The position numbers were made by a program, and so were the translations under genes. The notes beneath the pieces were generated by a model. The model was given only the letters and a program-made list of their open reading frames with translations, searched no databases and was not told the origin of the DNA. A stretch of 64,000 nucleotides of DNA from Pluralibacter sp. UBA7423 (lineage in GTDB: Bacteria > Pseudomonadota > Gammaproteobacteria > Enterobacterales > Enterobacteriaceae), in NCBI GenBank assembly GCA_002470465.1, contig DKMD01000034.1, forward strand, positions 24,444 through 88,443, in the 5' to 3' direction. Positions 39,815 to 47,348 of this stretch are shown here, piece by piece (position 1 is the stretch's first letter; the number at the start of each line of letters is the position of its first letter).

Positions 39815-40456
39815 ATGTCCTCTGCGCTGAAAAATATCGCGATCCCCGACAGCCCGCTGGCAAAGGCAGCCACAGAGTTCGTGCGCGACACTGAAAACGA
39901 ACTGCTGTTTCATCACTCAAGCCGCGTCTATTACTGGGGCGCGCTCGCAGGACAGCAGCGTGGGTTAAAGGTGGACAAGGAGCTGCTCTACGTGGGATGC
40001 ATGTTCCACGACGTCGGCCTGACGCACGAATATTGCAGCTGTGATAAACGCTTTGAAGTGGACGGGGCGAACGCCGCGAAAGATTTTTTACAGAGTCATG
40101 GCGTCTCTGAGGAGGAGGTGACCAAAGTCTGGACGGCTATTGCCCTGCACACCACGCCGGGAATCCCGGAGTTTATGGTTCCCGAAATTGCTCTGCTGAC
40201 GGCAGGAGTAGAAATGGACGTGCTCGGCATGGGTTTTGCGACTTTCAGCGAAAGCGAGCGTGAAGCCGTCACTGCGCAGCATCCGCGCTCTCCGCGCTTT
40301 AAAGAGGAGATCATCGAAGCGTTTTACAATGGGATTAAGCACAAGCCGCAAACGACTTTTGGTAACGTGAAGGCCGATGTCATTAAGGACAAGGAGCGAG
40401 ATTTTCAGCCGCTGAATTTCTGCTCAGTTATCCGGCAGTCTGCCTGGCAAGGCTGA
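39815..40456 (+). CDS. HD-domain hydrolase, cyanamide hydratase-like
   Basis: 213-residue cytosolic protein with an HD metal-binding site: His33/His34 (FHHSSRVYYWG), His65-Asp66 (FHDVGLTHEY), His71 and His112 (IALHTT). The HSxRVYYWG start, the FHDVGLT motif and the overall size are those of the fungal/bacterial cyanamide hydratase branch of the HD superfamily, which turns cyanamide into urea. The actual substrate here is not proven. AGGAGAAGAAA before the ATG is a strong ribosome site. Controlled most likely by the divergent GATase1/AraC regulator. Ends at a perfect hairpin shared with the convergent ABM gene. Confidence 0.8.
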   Translation: MSSALKNIAIPDSPLAKAATEFVRDTENELLFHHSSRVYYWGALAGQQRGLKVDKELLYVGCMFHDVGLTHEYCSCDKRFEVDGANAAKDFLQSHGVSEEEVTKVWTAIALHTTPGIPEFMVPEIALLTAGVEMDVLGMGFATFSESEREAVTAQHPRSPRFKEEIIEAFYNGIKHKPQTTFGNVKADVIKDKERDFQPLNFCSVIRQSAWQG

Positions 40457-40483
40457 TTAGCCGCAATGGTCCGGCAAACGAGA

Positions 40484-40505
40484 AAGGGGACCGTGTTGTC
40501 CCCTT
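40484..40505. terminator. hairpin between HD hydrolase and ABM gene
   Basis: AAGGGGAC (40484-40491) and GTCCCCTT (40498-40505) form a perfect stem with a CGTGTT loop between convergent genes. The T tract is weak on both strands (TTTCTC on the minus side), so termination may be partial. Confidence 0.55.
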
Positions 40506-40519
40506 GAAAGCGTGAGCAA

Positions 40520-40843
40520 TCAGTCGGGCAGGGCAGTTAGGCGCTGAACGCTGATGTTCTCCAGTTTTCCGTCAAGGATATCCAGAAAATCATCGTGATA
40601 GGGCATAGCCACGTGTTTTTTCAGATCGTCCTCGGACTTCCAGCGTTCAATGAACACGAAGGAAATCGCTCCCTGATTCGCCAGCTCGCGGACATCGGGG
40701 ATGGCACGACTTTCATGCAAATCGTACTGCAGACAGCCTACCTCCTGATGGGTGGGTTTCAGCATCGCACGGGCGGCGCGACGGACCGTTTCGATATGTT
40801 CCGGGAAAGGGGTTAAGGTGGCGACAATCTTAACTTCGCTCAT
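40520..40843 (-). CDS. antibiotic biosynthesis monooxygenase (ABM) domain protein
   Basis: 107-residue dimeric alpha-beta barrel protein of the ABM/YgiN type: VKIVATLTPFPEHIETVRRAARAMLKPTHQEVGCLQYDLHE is the usual first beta-alpha-beta, with FVFIERWKSEDDLKKHVAMPYHDDFL following. Such proteins act as cofactor-less quinol/anthrone oxygenases or as dimeric accessory proteins; the substrate is unknown. AAGGAG precedes the ATG. It shares direction with the LysR gene upstream (40897), 53 bases away, and may be cotranscribed with it. Confidence 0.85.
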   Translation of the reverse strand: MSEVKIVATLTPFPEHIETVRRAARAMLKPTHQEVGCLQYDLHESRAIPDVRELANQGAISFVFIERWKSEDDLKKHVAMPYHDDFLDILDGKLENISVQRLTALPD

Positions 40844-40896
40844 GAAGGCTCCTTCAGGACTTTCTGGAAATCTGGCCTGAGGCCAGGAGGACTGAT

Positions 40897-41823
40897 TCAG
40901 GGTAGTGCGGAATCGCCAGCTGTTCCAGTCGGGTCGATGCCCATTGCCTTCAGTACGTCATTGAGAACGCGACTCAGCGCGCCCGCGCCCGCGGCAGCAT
41001 GCTGATGCGTTCTGCGCGCCAGCAGAACGCCAGTACGCTTAGCCAGAGGCGGTTCAATCGATAACGAACCAAGTGCATCACAGGCGCGCACCAGAGTATC
41101 AGGTAAAATGGTCGCCAAAGGTGCATGTTGGATCATCTCCGTAATGGCGCCGAGCGTGTTGCTTTCCATCGCAATTTTCAGGCTCACGGCGCGCTTCCGA
41201 CATTGCCTGTCGATGTCGACGCGCGTAGCAAAGCTTTTATCGAGCAGCACCAGCGGTTCCGAAGAGAGCCTTTCAAGGGTTATGCGCTGCCGTTTTGCCA
41301 GCGTGTGCGTTTTACTTACTACCGCGACAAGTGATTCCTCAAGCAGAGGCGTAGCGGTAAGTTCTGCCGCGTGCTCGCCTGAAAATCCCAGACCTATATC
41401 GAGTTCATCGTTAACCAGCTGCTGCTCCGTCTGTTCCTGCGTGGCTTCACTGAGACTGAGCGTGACGCCCGGGTAACGCTGCCAGAAGGCTGCCAGCAGC
41501 GGGCCGACCAGCCAGGGGATATAAGTTGGCGTGACGCCAAGGCGCAAATGGCCCCGACTCAGGTCGTCGACGTTATGAACGGCGCGCGCGCCTGCTTCCA
41601 GTTCGGCAAGCGCCTGGCGGGCATGCTGCTGAAACACCAGGCCGGCATCCGTGAGACGGATCGTGCGTCCGGTACGGTCAAAAAGCGGTACGCCGAGCGC
41701 CTGCTCCAGCAGCTTGATCTGCTGAGATAGCGCAGGCTGCGAGACATACAACGATGCCGCCGCGCGGGTGAAGCTGCCCCGTTCGGCCACGGCAAGAAAA
41801 TAGTGGATATAGCGCAGGATCAT
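40897..41823 (-). CDS. LysR-family regulator, CynR-like
   Basis: LysR-type regulator of 308 residues (312 if the ATG at 41835 is used). The ATG at 41823 was preferred since GAGAAAG lies in front of it. The N-terminal winged HTH (LRYIHYFLAVAERGSFTRAAASLYVSQPALSQQIKLLEQALGVPLFDRTGRTIRLTDAG) is very close to that of CynR, the activator of the cyanase operon. The effector domain follows (about 90-295). No cyanase gene (cynS) is present in the window. Divergent from a deaminase gene whose promoter region it most likely controls. Confidence 0.88.
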   Translation of the reverse strand: MILRYIHYFLAVAERGSFTRAAASLYVSQPALSQQIKLLEQALGVPLFDRTGRTIRLTDAGLVFQQHARQALAELEAGARAVHNVDDLSRGHLRLGVTPTYIPWLVGPLLAAFWQRYPGVTLSLSEATQEQTEQQLVNDELDIGLGFSGEHAAELTATPLLEESLVAVVSKTHTLAKRQRITLERLSSEPLVLLDKSFATRVDIDRQCRKRAVSLKIAMESNTLGAITEMIQHAPLATILPDTLVRACDALGSLSIEPPLAKRTGVLLARRTHQHAAAGAGALSRVLNDVLKAMGIDPTGTAGDSALP

Positions 41824-41941
41824 CAGCTTTCTCATAAGTTTAAATTATAGGTTTAATAATAATTGAGACTTTTATCTTATCAATGGGCTCCGTTACGCTT
41901 TGATGAAGGTCATATCCTGCAACCCGGAGAAGGAGCCAATG

Positions 41942-42409
41942 ATGGACTTTGTGAAACGTACGATTGAACTGGCGATGAAAAACGTGGAAGAGGGCGGTCG
42001 ACCGTTTGCGACGGTGATAGCCCGCAACGGAGAAATTGTCGCTGAAAGCCCAAACCAGGTAGCGCAAACCAACGACCCGACGGCGCATGCGGAGATCCTC
42101 GCTGTACGTGAAGCCTGCCGCAAGCTCGGCACTGAAAACCTGAGTGACTGCGATATCTACATCCTGGCGAGTCCATGCCCGATGTGCCTGGGTGCGCTTT
42201 ACTACTGTAGCCCGCGCAAGGTTGTCTACGTGACCACCCGTGAGGAGTACGTTCGCTATTACCGCGATGACCGCAAATACTTCGAGCTGGAAACGTTCTA
42301 CGGCGAATTTGCCAAACCGATCGGTGAGCGCCGCCTGCCGATGGTGCAGCAGGCGGATCCTGAGGCCATTAACGTCTACAAACGCTGGCAAGAACTGAAC
42401 GCGAAATAG
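41942..42409 (+). CDS. cytidine/nucleoside deaminase-family protein
   Basis: Zinc-dependent deaminase of the CMP/dCMP (guanine/tRNA-adenosine deaminase-like) family, 155 residues. The zinc site and proton shuttle are complete: His49-Ala-Glu51 and PCPMC with Cys79 and Cys82. Related enzymes deaminate guanine, cytosine or purine analogues; the exact substrate cannot be read from sequence. AAGGAG lies six bases before the chosen ATG; an ATG one codon earlier is also possible. The gap to the divergent LysR gene contains imperfect inverted repeats (TATCAA...TTTGATGA) suitable for a LysR operator. Its stop abuts the next gene's stop. Confidence 0.88.
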   Translation: MDFVKRTIELAMKNVEEGGRPFATVIARNGEIVAESPNQVAQTNDPTAHAEILAVREACRKLGTENLSDCDIYILASPCPMCLGALYYCSPRKVVYVTTREEYVRYYRDDRKYFELETFYGEFAKPIGERRLPMVQQADPEAINVYKRWQELNAK

Positions 42410-43228
42410 CTATTTCCCCAGGCTGTCGAGCAGTTGCTCCACCGCCGGGTTAGCCAGCGACTGGGCGGCATAGCAGATGCCGATCCGGCGCATCATCGGA
42501 TAGCCCGGCAGCGGACGTGATGCCAGAGAGCAGCGCGATTCCACAAGGCAAACTGGCGCGATCGTAATGCCAAACCCGGCTTCCACCAGATCCAGCGCCA
42601 GCGAGAAATTACCCGCATGGGCGCCGGGTTTGTCAGCAGAATGACCGTAAAACGGCAGGAAGCGCTGGTGGGACTCATGCTCTGGCGCCATTACCCACGT
42701 CTGATGATGCAGCTCCTCGGGCAGCAGCTCTTCCGTCTGGCCGACCGCATGCCCCGCAGGATAGGCCAGCACGTAGCTCTCTTCATACAGCGGAAAGAAA
42801 AGCTCATCTTCACAGCGCAAATTGTCGCAGCCTAAGCGAACATCGCCGGTGCAGCCGGGCAGCAGCGTCAGCAGCATGCCGGAGGTATCTTCCGAGGTCT
42901 TCGCCAGCATGTCGGTTAAAAACGACGAGGCGATGTCTTCCTCAATACCGATATGCAGCGGCAGTTTGTCCTGCCGTTTGCGAAAGCGCGACACCAGGCC
43001 GGACATATCATCAATCATCCTCCGCGCGTGCGGATAGAGCACCCGTGCGTCTTCCGTCACCTCAACGCCGCGACTTTTGCGGATGAACAACGAGATGCTT
43101 AACTCCTCTTCCAGCGCCTTGATGGTGGCAGAGAGTGCAGGCTGTGTAAGACTTAACTGTTGAGCCGCGCGGGTGATGTTACGTTCTTCAAACACGCGGA
43201 TGAATGCAGTGAGCTGACGCTTATCCAT
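42410..43228 (-). CDS. LysR-family regulator
   Basis: LysR-type regulator, 272 residues, with HTH in MDKRQLTAFIRVFEERNITRAAQQLSLTQPALSATIKALEEEL. The effector domain is shorter than in most family members (usually near 300 residues in all). Divergent from an SDR gene, with a perfect 8-8-8 inverted repeat in the gap. Its stop codon immediately follows that of the convergent deaminase gene. Effector unknown. Confidence 0.88.
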   Translation of the reverse strand: MDKRQLTAFIRVFEERNITRAAQQLSLTQPALSATIKALEEELSISLFIRKSRGVEVTEDARVLYPHARRMIDDMSGLVSRFRKRQDKLPLHIGIEEDIASSFLTDMLAKTSEDTSGMLLTLLPGCTGDVRLGCDNLRCEDELFFPLYEESYVLAYPAGHAVGQTEELLPEELHHQTWVMAPEHESHQRFLPFYGHSADKPGAHAGNFSLALDLVEAGFGITIAPVCLVESRCSLASRPLPGYPMMRRIGICYAAQSLANPAVEQLLDSLGK

Positions 43229-43284
43229 AGAAATTTATTATGACAGTGAAAAAAACAAACCATTTTTCACCAAATCGCAAAGGA

Positions 43285-43308
43285 TTTAAAGTGCAGTTCG
43301 ACTTTAAA
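43285..43308. promoter_or_regulatory. perfect inverted repeat, probable LysR operator
   Basis: TTTAAAGT (43285-43292), eight bases, ACTTTAAA (43301-43308). It contains the T-N11-A core expected for LysR sites and lies between the divergent LysR and SDR genes, about 28 bases before the SDR ATG. Confidence 0.65.
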
Positions 43309-43335
43309 GATAAATTAAATTTATGAGGCACATCT

Positions 43336-44070
43336 ATGAGTACGGCGACTAAACCTTTGGTTGTGATTACGGGCGCAAGTTCTGGCATCGGTCTGTCGAC
43401 GGCGAAACTGCTCTCGAGCCGTGGCCACGCGTTGCTGCTGCTGGCGCGTCGCGTGGAGCGTATGGATGCGCTGAACCTGCCAAATACCCTGTGCTGCGCA
43501 GTGGACGTAACCGACCGTCAGGCGTTTGCCGATGCGGTGAAAAAGGCCGAAGCGAAGTTTGGACCGGTCGACGCACTGGTGAACAACGCCGGTGTGATGC
43601 TGCTTGGCAACATCGAACAGCAGAACCCAAATGAGTGGGAGCAGATGCTGGACGTGAACGTCAAAGGCCTGCTCAACGGCGTACATGCCGTGACCAGCGG
43701 CATGATTGAGCGCAAAGCGGGTACCATTATCAACATCAGTTCCGTAGCGGGCCGCAAGACCTTCCCGAATCATACCGTTTATGTCGGTACCAAATTTGCC
43801 GTTCACGGGATGTCGGAAAATTTGCGTGAAGAGCTTTCGCCGCACAACGTCCGCGTCGTTGTTATCGCCCCGGGTGCTGTGGAAACCGAGCTGCTGAGCC
43901 ATACCACCAGTGACGATATCAAAGCGGGTTATCAGGCCTGGAAACAGGATATGGGCGGCAAAGTGCTGGCACCGGAAGATATCGCTCACGCGATTGAGTA
44001 TGCCTATTCCCAGCCGCAGTACGTCTGTATTCGTGAGATTGTACTGGCCGCGACCCGTCAGGGCGCCTGA
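43336..44070 (+). CDS. short-chain dehydrogenase/reductase
   Basis: Classical SDR, 244 residues: cofactor motif TGASSGIG at 12-19, NNAG at 83-86, and the catalytic Ser135/136, Tyr149 and Lys153 (YVGTK). LARRVER after the second strand suggests NADP preference. Substrate unknown; the family includes oxidoreductases for hydroxy acids, serine and sugars. GAGG precedes the ATG. Likely controlled by the divergent LysR. A terminator follows. Confidence 0.92.
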   Translation: MSTATKPLVVITGASSGIGLSTAKLLSSRGHALLLLARRVERMDALNLPNTLCCAVDVTDRQAFADAVKKAEAKFGPVDALVNNAGVMLLGNIEQQNPNEWEQMLDVNVKGLLNGVHAVTSGMIERKAGTIINISSVAGRKTFPNHTVYVGTKFAVHGMSENLREELSPHNVRVVVIAPGAVETELLSHTTSDDIKAGYQAWKQDMGGKVLAPEDIAHAIEYAYSQPQYVCIREIVLAATRQGA

Positions 44071-44090
44071 GTTCGCTTCAGCACGGCAAT

Positions 44091-44117
44091 AAGCGCCCTG
44101 CGGGGCGCTTTATTTTT
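44091..44117 (+). terminator. SDR gene terminator
   Basis: AAGCGCCC (44091-44098) and GGGCGCTT (44103-44110) with a TGCG loop, then TATTTTT. Confidence 0.88.
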
Positions 44118-44253
44118 ATCCTGCCAGTCTGCTTTCCTCGCTTTTCACTCTCCCCAATCTCCGAGTGCCTTGATCCAATTAGGAATTATCGGGTTGTTAA
44201 TGACGGCGACGAAAACTAGAGTGGATCCCGGACTCAGATAAAAGGAATACACA

Positions 44254-44634
44254 ATGAAAAAGACAGCTATCGCTATGTCCCTTCTGTTTATCGCCACCGG
44301 TGCAATGGCACAGGGTGAAATTCAGCATGCCACGGACGAAACGGTGCAGCAGGCTCACGCAGGTGCAGACACTGCCAAAGAGAAACTGCATCAAACGGAA
44401 CACCGCACACAGGAACAGATCAACAAAGCCCGCAGCGACGGTTCTGCTACCGACAACATGAAGCAGAGCGGCGAGAAAGCCTGGAATCGCACCAAAGAAG
44501 GCAGCGAAAAGGCGTGGGATAAAACCAAACAGGGTTCTGAAAAGGCCTGGAACGCAACGAAAGAAGGCAGCACCAAAGCCTGGGATAAAACCAAAGCCGG
44601 TGCGGAAGATGTGAAGAAAAGCGTGACGGAATAA
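44254..44634 (+). CDS. secreted protein with 11-residue LEA-like repeats
   Basis: 126 residues. Signal peptide MKKTAIAMSLLFIATGAMA-QGE (cleavage about residue 19), so periplasmic. The rest is highly polar, rich in Lys, Glu, Thr and Ala, without cysteine. Residues 71-114 are four tandem 11-residue units of the pattern xGSEKAW(N/D)xTK, with a weaker fifth unit at 115-125 and looser helical heptad-like sequence before (30-70). The 11-residue period with Lys/Glu/Thr is the feature of group 3 late-embryogenesis-abundant (LEA_4) proteins, which protect membranes and proteins on drying. Role in this organism not known. AAAGGA lies before the ATG. Confidence 0.85.
   Translation: MKKTAIAMSLLFIATGAMAQGEIQHATDETVQQAHAGADTAKEKLHQTEHRTQEQINKARSDGSATDNMKQSGEKAWNRTKEGSEKAWDKTKQGSEKAWNATKEGSTKAWDKTKAGAEDVKKSVTE
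44464..44595 (+). repeat. four 33-base tandem repeats coding 11-residue units
   Basis: Units at 44464, 44497, 44530 and 44563, each encoding a GS(E/T)KAW-type 11-mer. The bases differ between units mainly at third positions, so selection on protein sequence is visible. Confidence 0.85.
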
Positions 44635-44653
44635 ATCTCGTCAGCCTAACAAT

Positions 44654-44682
44654 AAAAAGCCCGCAGCGAATGCGGGCTTTTT
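44654..44682. terminator. bidirectional terminator after the repeat protein
   Basis: AAAAAGCCCGCA (44654-44665) and TGCGGGCTTTTT (44671-44682), loop GCGAA; symmetrical A and T tracts serve both this gene and the convergent YegP-like gene. Confidence 0.9.
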
Positions 44683-44696
44683 GCTTTTCGGTAACG

Positions 44697-44885
44697 TTAC
44701 ACCGTTTTATCGCGCACGTCGGTGGTTGCCCCGTTTTTTTGCACTGAGGCAATGCCTTTTTGCGCCGCGGCTTTTGTGGAGTACATTTCGCTGCGGGCAA
44801 TCACTTCATGGTTGGCAGCTTTCAGCACAAAGTAGTACGGTTCTTTAGACTCTTTATCGGATTTCTTTATTTCGAAATAGCCCAT
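44697..44885 (-). CDS. YegP-like DUF1508 protein, single repeat
   Basis: 62-residue protein MGYFEIKKSDKESKEPYYFVLKAANHEVIARSEMYSTKAAAQKGI...: one DUF1508 unit (YFxLKAANGEVIxxSExYxSKxxAxxGIxSV). E. coli YegP has two such units in tandem, so this is a half-size relative. The start at 44885 has AAGGAGAAAGCG upstream. No function is known for the family. It lies directly downstream of a decayed potassium-channel fragment. Confidence 0.88.
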   Translation of the reverse strand: MGYFEIKKSDKESKEPYYFVLKAANHEVIARSEMYSTKAAAQKGIASVQKNGATTDVRDKTV

Positions 44886-44958
44886 CGCTTTCTCCTTGGT
44901 TGAATATCCAACTGCTTGTATAAGCATAGATCTTCACGCCAGCGATGCCAGTTATGCT

Positions 44959-45256
44959 TCAATGGCCGTCCTGAAACAGCAATTCCATCAGGTTTCCCGT
45001 CTCCATTTTTTCCCCGCTCAGCTTTCGCGGCTGCATTTCGCTGGCAAGCGTCTGCAGCGAAAAGATAATATCCGGCTGAGCGCGCCTGATTTTGCTGAGA
45101 TTTTTGTCCGAATTCACCAGCGCCAGAATCTTCGTATCCCCGGAAACCGCCTCTTTTGTCGCCAGGTATCAGCGTCAGGATTGCCAGCAGCCGCCGGGGC
45201 CGGAAGAGGGCGCGTAGTGACGCTAACTTTTTAAAAAGATGACGAAGAACGTTCAT
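44959..45256 (-). pseudogene. decayed C-terminal fragment of a Kch-like potassium channel (RCK domain)
   Basis: On the minus strand, frame 45168-44959 reads 69 residues, YLATKEAVSGDTKILALVNS then DKNLSKIRRAQPDIIFSLQT, ending FQDGH and a stop. This lines up with the end of the RCK domain of E. coli Kch (KTVLAVSDSKNLNKIKMVHP, DIILSPQLFGSEILARVLNG). There is no start codon and two stops sit just upstream in that frame. Other frames upstream to 45256 hold pieces (HLFKKLA..., NPDAD) that look like frameshifted upstream parts. No pore or membrane region remains, since the VOC gene begins at once. Alignment was from memory, so the family is likely, not certain. Confidence 0.6.
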
Positions 45257-45269
45257 AGAGCATCCGCCA

Positions 45270-45656
45270 TCATTTACGGTAAAGGCTGCCCTGGCCGTCC
45301 CGCGCCCGGCCCCAAAGTTCGTCGTCGCTGAGCGTGGTCTGGATCAGTTCGACGGGAGCGCCGTTGTCGTTGATCACCGCCACAAAGTAGTCATCGATGG
45401 GCTCGTAAGGGCCGAGAATCACCTCTTCACCTTCAATGGCGCGGGCCAGATTATTTACCTTTAGCGCCACGTGCGGCACGGTTTTCAACAGCGGATGCAG
45501 GGGAGAGTCGTCTGTGAAACGATGCCACTGTACGCGAAATTTTCCGGGATTATCGACGGTGTACATGCCCGCTTTTTCACTGTACACGCCTTCCGTTTTG
45601 CCGTCCTGTAACGGGATACCAAAGTGGTGAAATTCGTAGGTTACGTCTGATTTCAT
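45270..45656 (-). CDS. VOC/glyoxalase-like small protein
   Basis: 128 residues; a beta-alpha-beta-beta-beta pattern with FHHFGIPLQDGKTEGVYSEKAGMYTVD at the start and VPHVALKVNNLARAIEGEEVILGPYEPIDDYFVAVINDNGAPVELIQT later. This resembles glyoxalase/vicinal-oxygen-chelate folds, with His, Glu and Gln in plausible metal positions. The substrate is unknown. AGGAGTTTCCCT precedes the ATG. Divergent from agp. Confidence 0.75.
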   Translation of the reverse strand: MKSDVTYEFHHFGIPLQDGKTEGVYSEKAGMYTVDNPGKFRVQWHRFTDDSPLHPLLKTVPHVALKVNNLARAIEGEEVILGPYEPIDDYFVAVINDNGAPVELIQTTLSDDELWGRARDGQGSLYRK

Positions 45657-45802
45657 AGGGAAACTCCTGCCGTCCGATCTGCGTAGTATAAGGTCTTTTT
45701 CTTATACAAAGGGGAAATTGCGCCGTTTGTTGGCGGCTTCCCGGAAAATTGTCATCAATCTGTCACAATTAATGCCGTTCATTAACGCATGAGGGTTTAG
45801 GG

Positions 45803-47050
45803 ATGAGAAAAAGCGTACTGGCCGCCGCGATAGTCGGCACCACTCTGGCAAGTTCTGGTATTCAGGCACAGGAGGCCCCGCAGGGGTATCAGCTACAACA
45901 GGTGCTGATCATGAGCCGTCATAACCTGCGCGCGCCGCTTGCCAATAACGGCAGCGTGCTGGAGCAATCCACGCCAAACAAATGGCCTGAATGGGATGTG
46001 CCCGGGGGGCAGCTCACCACCAAAGGCGGCGTGCTGGAAGTGTATATGGGCCATTACATGCGGGAATGGCTCGCGGAGCAGGGCATAGTGACGACCGGTG
46101 AATGCCCGGTACCGGGCACGGTCTATGCCTACGCCAACAGCCTGCAGCGTACCGTGGCAACGGCTCAGTTCTTCATTACGGGTGCGTTCCCGGGCTGTGA
46201 CGTACCGGTCCATCACCAGGAAAAAATGGGCACTATGGACCCAACGTTTAACCCGGTGATCACCGATGATTCTGCCGCGTTCAGCCAGCAGGCGGTGAAG
46301 GCGATGGGCGATGAACGTCAGAAAATGCACCTCGACGAGAGCTACAAGCTGCTGGAGCAAATCACCAGCTATCAGAACTCACCGTCCTGCAAAGAGAAGA
46401 AGGTTTGCTCACTGCCGGAAGGCAAGGACGAATTTATTGCGCCGTATGAGAAAGAACCGGGCGTCAATGGGCCGCTGAAGGTCGGCAATTCGCTGGTGGA
46501 TGCCTTTACGCTCCAGTATTACGAAGGCTTCCCGCTCGATCAGGTGGCATGGGGACAAATCAAAACCGACCAGCAGTGGCGCCTACTCTCTGAGCTGAAA
46601 AACGGCTATCAGGATAGTCTGTTTACCTCTCCGGCCGTGGCGCGCAACGTGGCGGCACCTCTGGTGAAATACATCGACAAAGCGCTGGTCATGGAGGCCG
46701 CGAAGGCGCCGAAGGTGACGCTGCTGGTGGGGCATGATTCTAATATTGCCTCATTGCTGATGGCGCTGGACTTCAAACCGTACCAGCTGCAGAACCAGTA
46801 CGAACGTACGCCGATTGGCGGCAAAATCGTGTTCCAGCGCTGGCACGACACGAGCGGCAACCGCGAGCTGATGAAGATTGAGTATGTGTATCAGAGCACG
46901 GAACAGCTGCGTAACGCCGACGTACTGACGCTCAAGTCGCCGCCGCAGCGCGTGACGCTTGAGCTAAACGGATGCCCGGTGGATGCCAATGGATTCTGTC
47001 CGGTGGATAAATTCAATGCGGTGTTGAACAGTGCCGCGACGGGAAAATAG
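45803..47050 (+). CDS. agp: periplasmic glucose-1-phosphatase
   Basis: Histidine acid phosphatase that hydrolyses glucose-1-phosphate (and phytate weakly) in the periplasm. Signal peptide [24 protein letters not shown] (1-22). Catalytic motif RHNLRAP at 39-45 with nucleophile His40, and the proton-donor motif HDSN at 311-314 (His-Asp). Several paired cysteines fit periplasmic folding. Length 415. In E. coli agp is next to yccJ-wrbA, as here. Confidence 0.96.
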   Translation: MRKSVLAAAIVGTTLASSGIQAQEAPQGYQLQQVLIMSRHNLRAPLANNGSVLEQSTPNKWPEWDVPGGQLTTKGGVLEVYMGHYMREWLAEQGIVTTGECPVPGTVYAYANSLQRTVATAQFFITGAFPGCDVPVHHQEKMGTMDPTFNPVITDDSAAFSQQAVKAMGDERQKMHLDESYKLLEQITSYQNSPSCKEKKVCSLPEGKDEFIAPYEKEPGVNGPLKVGNSLVDAFTLQYYEGFPLDQVAWGQIKTDQQWRLLSELKNGYQDSLFTSPAVARNVAAPLVKYIDKALVMEAAKAPKVTLLVGHDSNIASLLMALDFKPYQLQNQYERTPIGGKIVFQRWHDTSGNRELMKIEYVYQSTEQLRNADVLTLKSPPQRVTLELNGCPVDANGFCPVDKFNAVLNSAATGK

Positions 47051-47066
47051 ATTGAGCTGAAAGTAA

Positions 47067-47090
47067 ACTCCCCCGCGGGAGCGGGGGAGT
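47067..47090. terminator. hairpin between agp and yccJ
   Basis: ACTCCCCCGC (47067-47076) and GCGGGGGAGT (47081-47090), loop GGGA, ten-base perfect stem. On the minus strand it is followed by TTACTTT, so it ends wrbA-yccJ and probably agp too. Confidence 0.8.
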
Positions 47091-47099
47091 AAGTTAAGG

Positions 47100-47327
47100 T
47101 CACACGTTTTTACGTTCGATAGTTTGTTCGCCCCAGAAGAGCGAGTCTTTATCGGTTCGCCCAAAAGCCAGCGACAGCACTTCGTCGTTGCCTTCTTCCC
47201 AGATTTTCTCTGCCAGTTTTTCGTCGTATTTTGCCACTTCAAAAATGGCTTCCGCGATTTCGGGTGAGGTGTTACGCAGGGTGGCCCATTCGCCAACGTG
47301 ATGCGCTTTTGATTCCTGTGTAGGCAT
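47100..47327 (-). CDS. yccJ: small protein YccJ
   Basis: 75-residue cytosolic protein ([46 protein letters not shown]...). Function unknown; conserved downstream of wrbA in enterics and in E. coli produced in stationary phase with it. CAGGAGGAAAG gives a strong ribosome site. It begins 21 bases after the wrbA stop. Confidence 0.93.
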   Translation of the reverse strand: MPTQESKAHHVGEWATLRNTSPEIAEAIFEVAKYDEKLAEKIWEEGNDEVLSLAFGRTDKDSLFWGEQTIERKNV

Positions 47328-47348
47328 GTCTTTCCTCCTGACGGAAGG

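Noticed and set aside
44896..45234. Plus-strand frame of 112 codons opposite the channel remnant
   Set aside because: No start site or family match; the better explanation of this stretch is the decayed minus-strand RCK fragment.
38582..45700. Integrative element or prophage at serT
   Set aside because: No integrase, no repeated tRNA 3' end and no phage or plasmid genes; the interval is accessory but no mobile element can be shown.
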